A stretch of DNA of 64,000 nucleotides from NCBI GenBank assembly GCA_032207245.1, contig CM063502.1, positions 119,246,969-119,310,968 of the forward strand, read 5' to 3'. This document shows positions 1-13,435 of the stretch, piece by piece (within the stretch, counting starts at the first letter, position 1; each line of letters starts with the position of its first letter). The translations under genes were made by a program, and so were the position numbers. The DNA comes from Pardosa pseudoannulata (lineage: Eukaryota > Arthropoda > Arachnida > Araneae > Lycosidae). A model generated the notes under the pieces. That model was not told where the DNA came from. It ran no database searches and worked only from the letters and a program-made list of their open reading frames with translations.

Positions 1-421
1 TATGTGCAATATTTCGGACATTTTGAAGATTCACCACTATATTATTAAATGCAGAAGGCATAGATAAATGGTAAATGATAATTCAAGACGCGTGGATGAA
101 ACACATAATATATTTGAATGAATTATCCCCATTTTTGTTTAAGAAATAGACTAAGCTAATGTTTCATAATAGAGACAGAGTTGTAAAAAAAAAGGAGGGA
201 GTTTTCTCACAACGGGTGCTAATATAGATTACAAAAGTGATGATGTGACATAATCCTCTTTCAATATTACATATATCCATTCGAAAAGAAATACGTTATC
301 TCGTGCAGCTGTCCATTAAATTATGAATAAATTTAATCCCCCGTTCTGAGGGAAATGAGTTTCAAATTTAATAATTCAGGTTACACCATTTTTGGCCTTT
401 CACACACACACACATACATAT
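1..421. other. AT-rich flank, no gene seen
   Basis: There is no reading frame of note. A short (CA)n run at about 400-414 is followed by ATACATAT immediately before the LTR. The last four bases (ATAT) could be one side of a target-site duplication. Confidence 0.6.
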
Positions 422-794
422 TGTAACGATCCGTTACATGACCCCAAAACGAACAAGGAGCCCAAAAGGTGACCTTTCGTCGTGGACTCACGAGTAGCCG
501 ATAATAGGACCAGGTGGTCTAAAAACCCGTAATTGAAAAACGGTGCATTGACGGCTCCGAACTGTCTGAACATTGTTACCTGTTGAATGGACCTTTACTG
601 TGTACATAATTGAGTGCACCTTGCCGCCCATTAGCGGTTACAAAAAGGGCATTAAGTTGGTTAAGTTAATGAATCTGAGAATTGCTGCATCTGGAACCAG
701 GACAGCTGATCTAAGACTTGGGAGTGACCGCAAGATTGCGTCACCCTGGCTCGGGAAGTTTCTCGAAGAACCGAGAAGCGGAAGGAGTGCTTAG

Positions 795-801
795 TATAAA
801 T
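795..801 (+). promoter_or_regulatory. Probable TATA box of Element 1 LTR
   Basis: TATAAAT sits about 375 bp into the LTR and is conserved in all three LTR copies. A start of transcription some 25-35 bp downstream would divide U3 from R. The position of the start is inferred. Confidence 0.6.
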
Positions 802-1334
802 GGAAAGGACCGGACTAGAACGGGGGCTTTTGCTTTGTTTCTTCTCTCGAGGCTTCTACCTGCTAGAGCCTGGTCGATCGAGGACCGCTCTTATCTCCGT
901 GTCTGGAGTTTGTTTTTTTTTGAGACCGCCAGCGTCTCCGTTGCTAGATAGTCGAACATTCGACTTGGGAATTCCTTCCCCGTTATTGCTGATTGATAGT
1001 TAACTTCTTGCATAGAAGTAGTCAGCCTAGAGTGACTTTGCACTCTAATTTTGGATCGACTTGCATCCTGTGTTTTCTTCACGAATCCCAGCGTGATACG
1101 CACTCGGAACCTCCGAACCTGCTGTGAAAGCCAACCGCGCTAATCGACTGACGGAGTGATCGAGTCAACATTAATCCCGGCACTAAGTAGTTTCCAGCTA
1201 TTGTGTTTTAAAGCCCTAGCCATACTGTTCCGGTATCCCACGCATCCTTGTATGTGCATATTATCTCTGTACGAGATCCCTGAATGTTATCGTTTATTGA
1301 ATTTGTACATATCTGTACATAGTTTATTCTAGTG

Positions 1335-1340
1335 AATAAA
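1335..1340 (+). terminator. AATAAA polyadenylation signal in Element 1 LTR
   Basis: AATAAA lies 75 bp before the LTR end and is conserved in all three LTRs. In this copy (5' LTR) it would normally be bypassed. Confidence 0.55.
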
Positions 1341-1415
1341 ATATTTAGTCAAGAATACCTAAATTTCTAGCTGTTTCATTGAAGGCCTCGCCTACCTATT
1401 TTCCAGTACGTTACA

Positions 1416-2550
1416 GGCTAGTGGTATTCTAAATATTGGTGGCAGCGCTGTTACGGTAAACAGTGAAGGCTAGGTGAAGAAATTTTCGCGGGTGAAATTG
1501 TGCAGCCAGACATCAGATGAGAAATTTTGCGTTCCGAATCTGAACCTGCATTAGTGAAATTTTTGTGATCCTGTGATATTGAGAGTCAACTGTGAGACTT
1601 TTTGTGTGATCCTGCGATATTGAGAGTCAACTGTGAGACTTTTTGTGTGACCCTGTGATTTGAGAGTCAACAGTGAGATTTGGTGTTCAACCGTAAGACG
1701 ACGCTAGAGACTGATGAAACAAGCATCAAAAATCGTGAGTAACCAATTCTGTTCTCTTGTATCGAACCAACAGTACATTGAGTATAGGTTGTGCTAGGAA
1801 TTTAGATAGATCAGAGTATAGTAAATTGTGTTGCATTGTGTTTAAATTAGATGTATATCAATTGAAAGAAATCTTAAATTGGTATGCAAATATTTTGTAG
1901 AGTGATAGAAAATAATTTCAAAGATAAGAATTATTGACTAAGGTATATTAAAGTTTTGAATTAAGAGTAAAGTTGAATTAAGGAATTTTGTGTAATAGTA
2001 TTGTGCATAAATTTGAATTTTAAAAGTGTGTATAAATTATAATTGTAATTGAATATTAATTGGAATTTAACTGTTCATAAATAAGATTTTTAAAACTGTG
2101 TATAAATCAGAATTTTTTTTATGTCGATTATAATTCGGAATTTTGAAATTGCATAAATTGAAAATTTAAATTGTGTATGATGGTGTTTGATTTAAATTGT
2201 TAATAAGATAAGGAAAATTAGTGTGTTGAGAACATTGCTTAAATTAAATATATTAGTTATTTAATTATCATAATTTGAACTTAAGAAAACTGTTAGCACA
2301 TTATAAGAGAATATTGCAAGTATTTATTTTGTATTGTGTGCATTTGTGCTAGGAAAATTCATATTGTTTATTGTTTTGGTTTTCAAGTGATTATTGTTGT
2401 GTTAATTTGAAATTTTGGAAATTGGGTTAAACGTTCTAAAATCGAGTAGTATTTGTCTTGTGTTAGTATTGTATTTCACGAATTGGTTGAGTAGGCGTAA
2501 GTTATTATTGTGAAAATTGAGTAGTAAGTTATTAAGGATATTATCTCATC
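1416..2550 (+). other. Element 1 leader with primer-site region and 41-bp repeats
   Basis: This is the untranslated region between LTR and gag. A TGG-starting stretch at 1437-1450 (TGGTGGCAGCGCTG) is the best candidate for a tRNA primer binding site. It lies 21 bp after the LTR, which is further than usual. Three copies of a ~41-bp unit containing GAGAGTCAA lie at about 1565-1690. A possible 5' splice site (GTGAGT) is at about 1735. The rest is AT-rich. Confidence 0.6.
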
Positions 2551-3900
2551 ATGAGTTATTTAAGTAAAGGGCGTAAGGCAGATCTCGTCGAGTTAGCCAA
2601 GGAAATTATAGGTGGAATAGACGAAACCTTAACTATGAATCAAATACGGAAATTAATTGAGACATCGGAGGATTACGATCCAGCTTTTGTAGAAGGATGT
2701 CTAGATACTATTATTGAGGCCCGGTTAGAGAAAGAGCGCATAGAAAGGGCGGATCGCGATAGTGAGAGAGAAAGAGAGAACAGGCAAATGGAAATAGAGA
2801 GAGAAGAGAAGGAGAGGGAGAGAGCGTTCGAATTAGAAAAATTAAGATTGAACCAGGAACGTAGGAGAGCTAATGAACTGTTAGAGGTGCCAAGACCCTC
2901 AGGGGCATCTTTGCGGAACCGGATGCCACAATTTAATCCGGATGAGACGGACATAAATTTGTACCTTTGTCTATTCGAAAGACAAGCAGAATATTTGAAA
3001 GTACCTGAAATTGAGATGGCAGGGGAACTTATTTCATTATTACCGCTTTCAGTGTCCAATATTATTTTAAGGGAAAAGGCAGAAGAAACGCGGCATTATA
3101 AATTTGTAAAGAAACTCCTCTTAGAACGCTATAAATTATCGGCGGAAGCCATGCGACAAAAATTTGTACAACATGTACGGAAATCAGGAAATCTATGGAA
3201 GGATTACCTTTTTGAGATACGCACCTATTTAGAAGGTTGGGTATCCAGCTTAGGAGTTACAACATATGAAGGTCTACTGGATTTAATGCTAGTAGACCAG
3301 CTTAAACGGAAAATGGGGAGCGAATTCAAGGAATTCCATCTCAAAGAATGGGAAAGTTTTGTTTCACCCAATATCGTAGCGGACTTAGGAGACAAGTATG
3401 AATTACTTAGGAGACCCGGGAGGTCCCAAACGCAAGGAAAAAAATTTCCGGATTCTCGCACCCCTGATTTTCACAAATATTCAGTACCATTCAAGGCAGA
3501 AAATATCAGACCCCCTCCCCGGGAAAAGGTTGAAGTTAAGAATGAAAGGCCAAAAACGCCGAGTGTAAATGAACTTAAACATCGGGATTGGCGAAATGAT
3601 CGGGAGTTTGAAAGGAAAAGGCACAGAGACATTATTTGTTTCCAGTGTGGAGTCTCTGGGCACATTAGACCTGATTGCCCGGAATTAAAACGTAAGGAGG
3701 AATTAAATGCTATCCATACGGAAAGTGAGGTAGTAGATCTGCTAGCACCGTACGTTAGTTTGGGCACTGTAAACAATAAACCGTCTGAAATTTTAAGAGA
3801 CAGTGGAGCTAGCTATGACTTCGTTTGCAGACGATATGTTAGGCCGCAAGATTTTACTGGCGACACGGTATGGGTCAATCAGCCCTTAGATACTCACGCT
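2551..3900 (+). CDS. Gag-protease polyprotein, partial (runs into gap)
   Basis: The frame opens at ATG 2551 and is uninterrupted to the N gap. The beginning (MSYLSKGRKADLVELAKEI) is a helical N-terminus. It is followed by a Glu/Arg-rich charged segment (about residues 56-105) likely to form a coiled coil, then a conserved capsid-like helical block. A CCHC zinc knuckle (C-X2-C-X4-H-X4-C, 3647-3678) would bind RNA. A retropepsin motif DSGA follows, with the Asp codon at 3799-3801. Gag and protease share one frame. Compared with the second copy this one lacks about 20 residues in the charged segment. The true end of the frame, and whether integrase and reverse transcriptase follow intact, is hidden by the gap. 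The family assignment (Ty3/gypsy-like) is from domain content and is firm; naming a clade is inference. Confidence 0.85.
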
Positions 3901-4000
3901 NNNNNNNNNNNNNNNNNNNNNNNNNNNNNNNNNNNNNNNNNNNNNNNNNNNNNNNNNNNNNNNNNNNNNNNNNNNNNNNNNNNNNNNNNNNNNNNNNNNN
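3901..4000. other. Assembly gap (100 N)
   Basis: Exactly 100 N, the usual placeholder for a gap of unknown size. The left side is in the protease coding region and the right side is in a ~1.8-kb tandem repeat, so at least the 3' half of Element 1 is missing here. Confidence 0.99.
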
Positions 4001-4990
4001 TACAGTTAACTTCCTTATAAATGGTCTACAAAAAATTTTATTGTAAACAAAGCTGAACTTTTTTACTAGATATTGAATTAAAAAATACATTAATATATTG
4101 AAGACTTTACAGCTTGAAGTACACTGCGTCTTCTTATTTCACTAATAGCTGTTAGATTTGAAATAAAGAAAAAGTAGTGGCAACAATCTGTAGAAAGTGC
4201 TTGCAGATTAATAAATAAAAATTTGAATGTTTTCAAGTCTTAATGCTTCCGAGAACTTTAAAATTATAAAAAATGGTTCTATTCGAATGTACCTAATTAG
4301 AAATCTGCGATCAATGCGCAAGTACTTGAATAATGATTAAGCTATCACTATAAACTCGAGTTGATTAAAACAGCCGCAAATATATGTCTCCAAAGTGTGA
4401 ACCTTGAATAAATAGACTCTAGTATCAAAATTTATCAGCAGTGGTATTCGGTAGTTATGCTGCGACACGATGGACTTCGCAAAGTGATAATATACGTAAT
4501 TAGTAACAGTACTTTAGTAACAGAATAAATTTTAAATTTAGAGTTTGGAGCATAATATTTTGAGATAATTATAAACTCAATACATTGTTAGTGCAAATAT
4601 TATTTTAAAAAGGATTTACTGTTAAGATTATTAATTTTTAGATTTGATTTGGGTCTGTAAAATGATATATTATGAGAAAAAAAAATATGATAATGATCTT
4701 CTATTTAATTTTTACTTCTTGTTTGAATTACAGGAAGTACTGTAATCCTAAAATATCGGTGTTTAGATTTCGAAAGAAATATTAATTTTGTGTTACTTCA
4801 ACACGTACTCACAAAGAAGCTGACATTTTGAAAATTCTAATATTAAAATTTGGCAAACTCTGTGCAAAAGCTTAAGACAAAAGTTTTGAATTTTAATTCA
4901 AACATAACTGTTGCACTTAATGCAAACAAATTTCTAATTAACATGTTAAATTTTGAAATATGCGTATGAGGAACAAATTTTCCATCAAAT

Positions 4991-5431
<441 letters not shown>

Positions 5432-6726
5432 TAATATGTTTAAATATGCACGCTAAAACTGTATAGATGTGGGATCTTTTAATATTTCTTAAAAATTAAA
5501 CACTATTAAAGAATTGAAATTGACTTATAAAGCTTTAAAATGAAATATATTGTTCTCATTTATATAGATTTATTTTGCAAAATAAAAATAACAAATAAAC
5601 TGCTTTTTTACATAAAAATTGATTTCTAACTTATTTATTTCAAAAGTTATTTCCAGTTATTTAATGTATGTTGTTTCATTTAGTGTACATATCTGGATGA
5701 TTTTTAATGTATTATTTTATGTTACAAAACTAAATATTTTATACAGTTAGCTCCCTTTTAAATGATGTAAGAAAAATTTTATATTAAACAAAGTAGAAAC
5801 TTTTACTAGATATTGAATTAAAAATACACTAATATATCGAAGACTTTACAGATTGAAGTACATTGCGTCTCCTTATTTCACTAATAAATGTTATATCTGA
5901 AATAAAAAAGTAGTGGTAGCAATCTGTATAAAATGCTTGCAGATTAATAATAAAAATTGTATTTTTTCAAGTTTTAATGCTCTCGAGAAATTTAAAATTA
6001 TAAAAAAATGGTTCTATTGGAATTGTCTAATTAGGAAATCTGCGATCAATGCACATGTACTTGAATACTGAATAAACTATCACTATAAATTCGAGTTGAT
6101 TAGAACAGCCGCAAATATCTGTCTCCAAAGTGTGAACCTTGAATAAATAGACTCTAGTATCAAAATTTATCAGCAGTGGTATTCGGTAGTTATGCTGCGA
6201 CACGATGGACTTCGGAAAGTGATAATTTACGTTATTAGTAACTGTACTTTAGTAACAGAATAAATTTTAAATTTAGAGTTTGGAGCATAAAATTTTGATA
6301 TTATTATAAACTCAATATATTGTTAGGGTAAATATTATTTTAAAAAACGGATCTACTGTTAAGATTATTTATTTTTGCATTTGACTTGCGTCTGTAAAAT
6401 GATATATTAGGAGCAAAAAAAAAATGATAATTAATGATCTTCTATTTAATATTTACCTTATTGTTTGAATTAGAGTAAGTACTATAATCCTAAAATATCG
6501 GTGTTTAGATTTCGAAGGAAATATTAATTTTGTGTTACGTCAACACGTCCTCATTAAGAAGCTGTTATTTTGAAAATTTTAATATTTATTTGGCAATCTC
6601 TGTGCAAAAATTTAAGAAAAAAGTTTTGAATTTTAATTCAAACATAACTGTTGCACTTAATGCAAACAAATTTCTAATTAACATGTTACATTTTGAAATA
6701 TGCGTATAGTAAAAATATTCCATTAA

Positions 6727-6734
6727 AATAATAT

Positions 6735-6800
<66 letters not shown>

Positions 6801-7018
6801 TATATATATATATATATATATATAAATATATATATATTTGTATATATATGTATATATACATATATATATATATAAAATATATATATTATAATTATTATAT
6901 ACATATATACATATACATACATATATATACATATATATACATATATATACATATATATATATATAAACATATATATATAAATATACTAATATATATAATT
7001 ATATATATATAATTATAT

Positions 7019-7051
<33 letters not shown>

Positions 7052-7150
7052 CGTATATATATAAATATATATACATATATATATATATTATATATATACA
7101 TATATATATACATATATATATATATTATATATATATATATTATATATATA

Positions 7151-7191
<41 letters not shown>

Positions 7192-7305
7192 TTATATAAT
7201 TATACATATATATATATATAATATATATATTATAATATATATATATGCATAATATATATATAATATAAATATATATATATATTTATATATTATATATATA
7301 TATAT
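6727..7305. repeat. (AT)n microsatellite in repeat copy 2
   Basis: It occupies the same relative place as the tract at 4991-5431 but is longer and more interrupted (ATAC, ATAATTATA variants). Confidence 0.97.
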
Positions 7306-8440
7306 GTAACTAAAACTGTATAGATGTATCTTTTAACATATCTTAAAAAATTAAAAACTATTAAGAATTGAAAATATAAAATTAGTTCATATAAAGCTAT
7401 AAATGAAATATATTGCTCCTTTAATATAGATTTAGTTCACAAAATAAAAATAATAAAAAATCTACTATTTTATATAAAATGATTTCTAACTTATATATTT
7501 CAAAAGTATTATTATTTAGATGTATTTCTTTCATTTATGTACATGTCTATGTTTTTGAATGTATTACTTTATGTTACAAAACTAATATTTTATACAGTTA
7601 GCTCTTTTTAAATGATTTGCGAAAAATTATTCTAAACAAATGAACCTTTTACTAGATATTAAATTAAAAATACACTAATATATTGAAGACTTTACAGCTT
7701 GAAATACACTGCGTCTCCTTATTTCATAATAGCTCTTTAGATTTGAATAAGAAAAAGTATGTTACCGATCTGTACAAAATGCTTGCAGATTAATAAATAA
7801 AACTTGAATTTTTATGCTCCTAAAAACTTTAAAATTAAAAATATATTGGTTCTATTGGAATATGCCTAATTAGGAAATCTGCGATCATGCGCATGTGCTT
7901 GAATAAAGATTAAACTATCTCTATAAATTATGATTAGAACAAATATCTGTCTAAAGTGTGACCTTGAATAAATAGACTCTAGTATCAAAAATTATCAGCA
8001 GTGGTATTCTAGTTATGCTGAACGACGGACTTCGGAAAGTGATAATTGAAGTAATTAGTAACAGTATTTCATTAACAGAATAAATTTTTTTAGAGTTTGG
8101 AGCAAAATTTTTGATATAATTATACACCAATACATGATAGTGTAAATATTATTTTAAAAACGGATTTACTGTTAAGATTATATGTTTTTTACATTTATTG
8201 GGTCTGTTATATATGATATGATATATTATGAGAAAAAAATCTGATTAATGACTTGCTATTTAATTTTTACCTTCTTGTTTGAATTAAAGAAAGTACTGTA
8301 ATTCTAAAATATCAGTCTTTGGATATCATAATGTTCACTTTGACCAAATTCAATTCATTTCGACAATTTAGTGTTACGTCAACTTTAACTAAATGAAAAC
8401 TTTTATTTTGAAAATTTAAATATTCACTGGCTATTAAGTT

Positions 8441-8924
8441 AATCTGATTTTGTTTTTGCCCTGACTTTACTATGTCAGTGATTTTGGAAAACTAAACAAA
8501 ATTTTAAAAAATAAAATATGTTATATATTTTATAACATTATTTGTACATTCTTTATTGATGCTCTGTGATATAAAATCTCAATATAACAGCTATAGCACA
8601 AACATTCTAAAATATATATCACTAATATAAACATATCTATATACATTTTAATAATGGTTTAACAGATGAATCAATGATAAATTAATTTATAAGTAAAATA
8701 TATTATGTGCAAAAAATAAACATTATGTGTTTTACTGTTTGTGACTACCTACTATGGATCAAGAAAGTGTAGAATATATAAAATTACAGTTTATGAAACA
8801 CTATACATCTAAAATTAATATAACAACCATTAAGTGCGCTATAGTCGAGATTTTTCATTACTTCTCAGAACTAATTTGATCCATTAAATGAAATAATATT
8901 TCTGATGACGCATTCTATATATTG
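8441..8924. other. AT-rich spacer, nothing recognised
   Basis: It lies between the 1.8-kb repeats and the satellite array, with no frame and no recognised repeat. Confidence 0.5.
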
Positions 8925-11157
8925 TATATAAATTAACTACTATAATAGTCACTTGTTAAATTAAAATTTTTAAATTTATTGTCTTATATTTTAACAATAG
9001 AATGAAATTAGGTAACATATTTTTAAATATTTATGCTACTTGCACATGAAAAATATGAAAAAATTGTATATAAATTACTAATGAATAAAATATTTATTTT
9101 TATATTAAAATTTTTAATTTTATTGTCAATTCTTGATTCTTACAGTGAATGAAAATATGTAACATATTTTTTAAGTTTATTTACTTATTTGCACATAAAA
9201 CATAAAAAATGTTATATAAATTAACATGTATAAAACATCACGATTTGACCATTTGAAATTTTTAAAAAATTATTATTTTTATTCTTAAATGAATATGTAA
9301 CATATTTTTTAAAATATTTTGAGTTTTACGCACAGGAAAAACATGAAAATATATAAATTAGCTAGTGTTTTTTATTAAAAATTTTAGTATTTGATATATA
9401 AAAAGTGCATAAAGTCATGTGTCTCATTTAAATTTTTAAATTTTTTGTCTATTATGATTCTGACAGTAGAATGAATATGTAATTTATATTTTTTAAATAG
9501 GAGGGATAATTGACGTGAACAACATTAAAAAATATATAATCAGCTAGTACAAGATAGTTACGTGTTGTATTAAATTTTAATTTATTGTTGTTATGATTCT
9601 TAAACAGAATGAATAGGTAACATATTTTTAATTAGTTTTGAGACTGTTACTTGCACATGAAAAACATGAAAAAATTGTATATAAATTAACTATGAATAAA
9701 AATATTTATGTGTTGCAATTTAAATTTTAATTTTATTGTCAATTATGATTCTTACAGTAGAATGAAATATGTAACATATTTTTAAGTTTAGTTTTGAGGA
9801 CTGTTACTTGCACATGAAAAACATGAAAAAATGTATATTAAATTAACTAGTGTATAAAACAGTCACGTTTGACCATTTGAAATTTTTAAAAATTATTGCC
9901 ATTTTGATTCTTAGAGTAGAATGATATATTTAACATATTTTAAAATTGTTTTGTGTGCTGTTACTTGCACAGGAAAAACATGAAAAAAAATATATAAATT
10001 AGCTAGTGTTTTTTATTAAAAATTTTAGTAAAATTTGATATTAAAATATTAAGATAGTCATGTGTTATTTATTAAATTTTTAAATTTTTGTCTATTATGA
10101 TTCTGACAGTAGAATGAATATGTAATAATTTTAAAATTAGTTTGAGGGTTATAACTTGCACTTGAACAACATGAAAAATATATAAATCAGCTAGTGTACA
10201 AGATAGTACGTGTTGCCCATATTAAATTTTTACATTTATTGTCTGTTATGATTCTTACAACAGAATGAAATAGGTAACATATTTTTTAAAATTAGTTTTG
10301 AGTATGTTACTTGCACATGAAAAACATGAAAAATTGTATATAAATTAACTGATAAAATATTTATGTGTTATCTTAAATTTTAATTTATTGTCAATTATGA
10401 TTCTTACAGTAGAATGAAATATGTAACATATTTTTAAGTTTAGTTTTGAGGACTGTTACTTGCACATGAAAAACATGAAAAAATGTATAAATTACTAGTG
10501 TATAACAGTCACGTGTTGACCATTTGAATTTTTAAAATTATTGCCCATTTTGATTCTTAGAGTAGAATGATATATGTAACATATTTTTAAAATTAGTTTT
10601 GAGTGTTGTTATTGCACAGGAAAAACATGAAAAAATATATAAATTAGCTAGTGTTTTTTTATTAAAAATTTTAGTAAAATTTGATATAAAATAGTGCATA
10701 AGATAGTCATGTACTATATTATTTTTAAATTTTTTCTATTTTATTGACAGTAGAATATATGTAATATTTTTTAAATTAGTTTTGATATAACTTATTAACA
10801 ACATGAAAAAATATATAATCATTGTGTACAGAGTTACGTGTTTTATTAAATTTTTCCATATATTGTTATGATTCTTACAACAGAATGAATAGGTAACATA
10901 TTTTTAAAATAGTTTTGAGTACGTTACTGACAGAAAAAAACATGAAATAATTGTATATAAATTAACGTGTAAAAATATTTATGTGTTGCCCATCTTAAAT
11001 TTTTAATTTTATTGTCAATTGTTCTTACAGTAGATGAAATATGTAACATTTTTATTAGTTTTGAGGGCTGTTACTTGTAAAAAAACATGAAAAAATGTAT
11101 AAAATTAAGTGTATAAATATTTGTTGAATTTGAAATTTTTAAAAATTATTGCCATTT
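8925..11157. repeat. Satellite array with four-monomer higher-order unit
   Basis: About 14 monomers of roughly 150-170 bp are present. They share ATAAATTA, GATTCTTA, AGAATGAA, GTAACATATTTTT, and ACTTGCACATGAAAAACATGAAAAA. Four monomer types alternate in fixed order: one with TGAATAAAATATTTATG, one with GTCACG..TGACCATTTGAA, one with GCTAGTGTTTTTTATTAAAAA, and one with ACAAGATAGT.ACGTG. The first type recurs at about 9081, 9691, 10351 and 10967, so the higher-order period is about 610-660 bp with three full units. Lengths vary through many short deletions. Confidence 0.85.
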
Positions 11158-11600
11158 TTCTATAGTACGCTGGACGCAATTTCTTACGAATCGCTGAATA
11201 ACAAATATCCAGAGAAAATTGCTTACTGCTGCATTTTATTTATAGTCAGAAATTATTCTATGTGTACGTAGGTTGTTAACTACCATTTTTTTCAACAGGA
11301 TTATTTTTCAGTCGATTACATATACCTCGACTGGTTTAAGAATTTTATGTCAGGATTTAAACTGTAGATTAATTTAAAAGAAAAATTTATTCATTAAGTG
11401 ACCGGCGTGATGTTTACTAAATTTCTGCTATTAGGATCGGTAAGAGAGCAGTGTGCACATTACGGACTTGGTTCCCGAACAGCTAATGCCTATGTTAAAA
11501 GTTGGGCTCCAATGTAAGACGCCATTGAAATGATACATGAGTAGTGAATTTTGAGACTTGAATAAAGAATGAAAATATGTAATTCTTTTTCTCTCTCTCT
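11158..11600. other. Unique spacer between satellite and AT tract
   Basis: Less AT-rich than its surroundings. No open frame or recognisable element. A (CT)n run at 11590-11600 leads into the AT tract. Confidence 0.5.
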
Positions 11601-11661
11601 GTATATATTATATATATATATATATATAAAATAGATATATATATTTTATATTATATATATA

Positions 11662-11703
<42 letters not shown>

Positions 11704-12093
11704 TATATATTTTTCATATATATATATTAAATATATGTATATATATATATATAATATATATATAGATATATATATATATTATAAATATATATATTATTTA
11801 TGTATTTATAATGTATATATATATTATGTATATATATTATAGTATATATATTATATATTACATACATATATATATAAATATATATATATTAATATATTTT
11901 TTATACATATATATTTTATATATATTTACATATATATACATATATATAATGTAAATAATGTATACATATAAAATATCATATATATATATATAATATATTG
12001 TATATATAAAATATATATATATATATATAATATTTATATTACATATACATATACACATATAATATATATATATATATATATTTTATATATATA

Positions 12094-12126
<33 letters not shown>

Positions 12127-12151
12127 AATATGTATAAATAGAAAATATATA
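11601..12151. repeat. (AT)n microsatellite with many interruptions
   Basis: A long AT tract broken by AAAT, TTTA and ATGT variants. There is no coding meaning. Confidence 0.95.
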
Positions 12152-13300
12152 TGGAAATTTTCTAGACAGAACCAATAAAATTATTTTTCTTTATTAAACT
12201 ATAAAAAAATATATTAAACTGTAGTTTTCAATAAAGTATAAACGAGAATATCTTAAAAAATATCCCTCTTTAAAAAAAACCTTCCGTGGAAAATAAAAAT
12301 CTAAAATGATAGCTATAATAAGTTCCATTTATGAAGAATGAATAACGTGAATGACTTTAATTAAATTTTATAGAATGTCCTTTAAACCGTGTTGAAGTCT
12401 AATATCAAAAGCAAACTGTCGGAAAATTTTGATTTCAAAAATGAATTTATGAGTTTTAATTTGCCATTTCTTGATATGAGGATACTTTGTATTATTTAAA
12501 ATTATTCAATTTTACATTTTTTTCTAATATATTTCGATTCACATAGAAATTAAAAATATTGGTAATATGAAAAAAGTTTTTATTAATATAAAAGAAAATT
12601 ACTCGATTGCTAAAAATTTATATATATATATATATATATATATTTAATTTTACGAAAACTCGAACCAGAAAAAACAGAACAAAAACTAAATACATTTGTA
12701 CATTATTCTGTATACAAAATTTATTAAATTAACATGATGAAATTATACAAAGAACTTTTATATTATTTAGCATAGATTCATATTTCATTTAGTATCAATT
12801 TGTGATATATCATAATGATTTATATAGGATATTTTAATTATGCTTCCCGATTGGTGTTTCTGTGTTTAGATACTTTAAGCATATATTAAGACCATCAAAA
12901 ATTCTGTTGTAGAAACAGGAGCTAATTGTTTTTAAAATATCTCTAATCAATTTCCTAGCGCTTACAAAACATAAATAAAAGACAATAGTACATGTTTTTG
13001 TTCATATTTTGTTATAAAAGCACAATGAAGAACATAAAACATAACATTCTTTATAAATTTTATTATTATAAATATTTTAATATCAATCAGTTAGTTTTCT
13101 GTTAACATATTTCTAAATACATATGAAAGTAATATGTATATTATCGTTTTTAAAGATAAATAGAATGTTGCTGATTTCAAGTTTAATAATGTTTATATTC
13201 TATTATTTTTTCTTCTTATCTAATATTGTTTAAATCTAAAAATTTTTATTGTTTGTATGTTTATTTAGAAATATATATATTTAAAATATCATACAATTTA
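12152..13300. other. AT-rich sequence, no gene seen
   Basis: No reading frame above background. It contains a short (AT)n run at 12618-12642. Confidence 0.55.
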
Positions 13301-13364
13301 AATTATATATATTAATATATATATACATATAAATATATATATTTATATATATATATATATATAA

Positions 13365-13432
<68 letters not shown>
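13301..13432. repeat. (AT)n tract that received Element 2
   Basis: AT dinucleotide repeat running directly into the 5' LTR. The bases after the 3' LTR (ATATATAAATGG at 19720) continue the same composition, so the insertion target was AT repeat DNA. Confidence 0.9.

Positions 13433-13435
<3 letters not shown>

Larger units (their letters stand above)
422..1415 (+). repeat. 5' LTR of Element 1 (994 bp)
   Basis: It starts TGTAACG and ends CGTTACA, a 7-bp terminal inverted repeat. The same sequence recurs at 13433-14430 and 18727-19719. U3 holds a TATA box and the end of R holds an AATAAA signal. It matches the 3' LTR of Element 2 at nearly all variable sites. Confidence 0.93.
422..3900 (+). mobile_element. 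LTR retrotransposon, Element 1 (5' part, cut by assembly gap)
   Basis: The copy contains a 5' LTR (422-1415), an untranslated leader (1416-2550) and an open gag-protease frame that stops only because the sequence turns to N at 3901. It is closely similar to Element 2 at 13433-19719 over the whole shared length, with differences concentrated in the leader and in the Glu/Arg-rich part of gag. Its own 3' half and 3' LTR are not visible. After the gap the sequence belongs to an unrelated tandem repeat. The gag frame is open here and lacks the 22-bp duplication that breaks Element 2, so Element 1 could be the healthier copy. Whether the join across the gap is real cannot be judged from the sequence. 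Confidence 0.88.

Noticed and set aside
573..794. Open frame of 73 codons repeated in the LTRs (573, 13587, shorter at 18905)
   Set aside because: It recurs only because the LTR recurs, overlaps the TATA box region and has no recognisable domain.
891..1103. Minus-strand frame conserved in all LTRs
   Set aside because: Shadow of LTR conservation. Its N-terminus differs between copies through the T-run length.
8925..11157. CRISPR-like array
   Set aside because: The repeats are contiguous 150-170-bp satellite monomers without spacers, in an animal-type genome.
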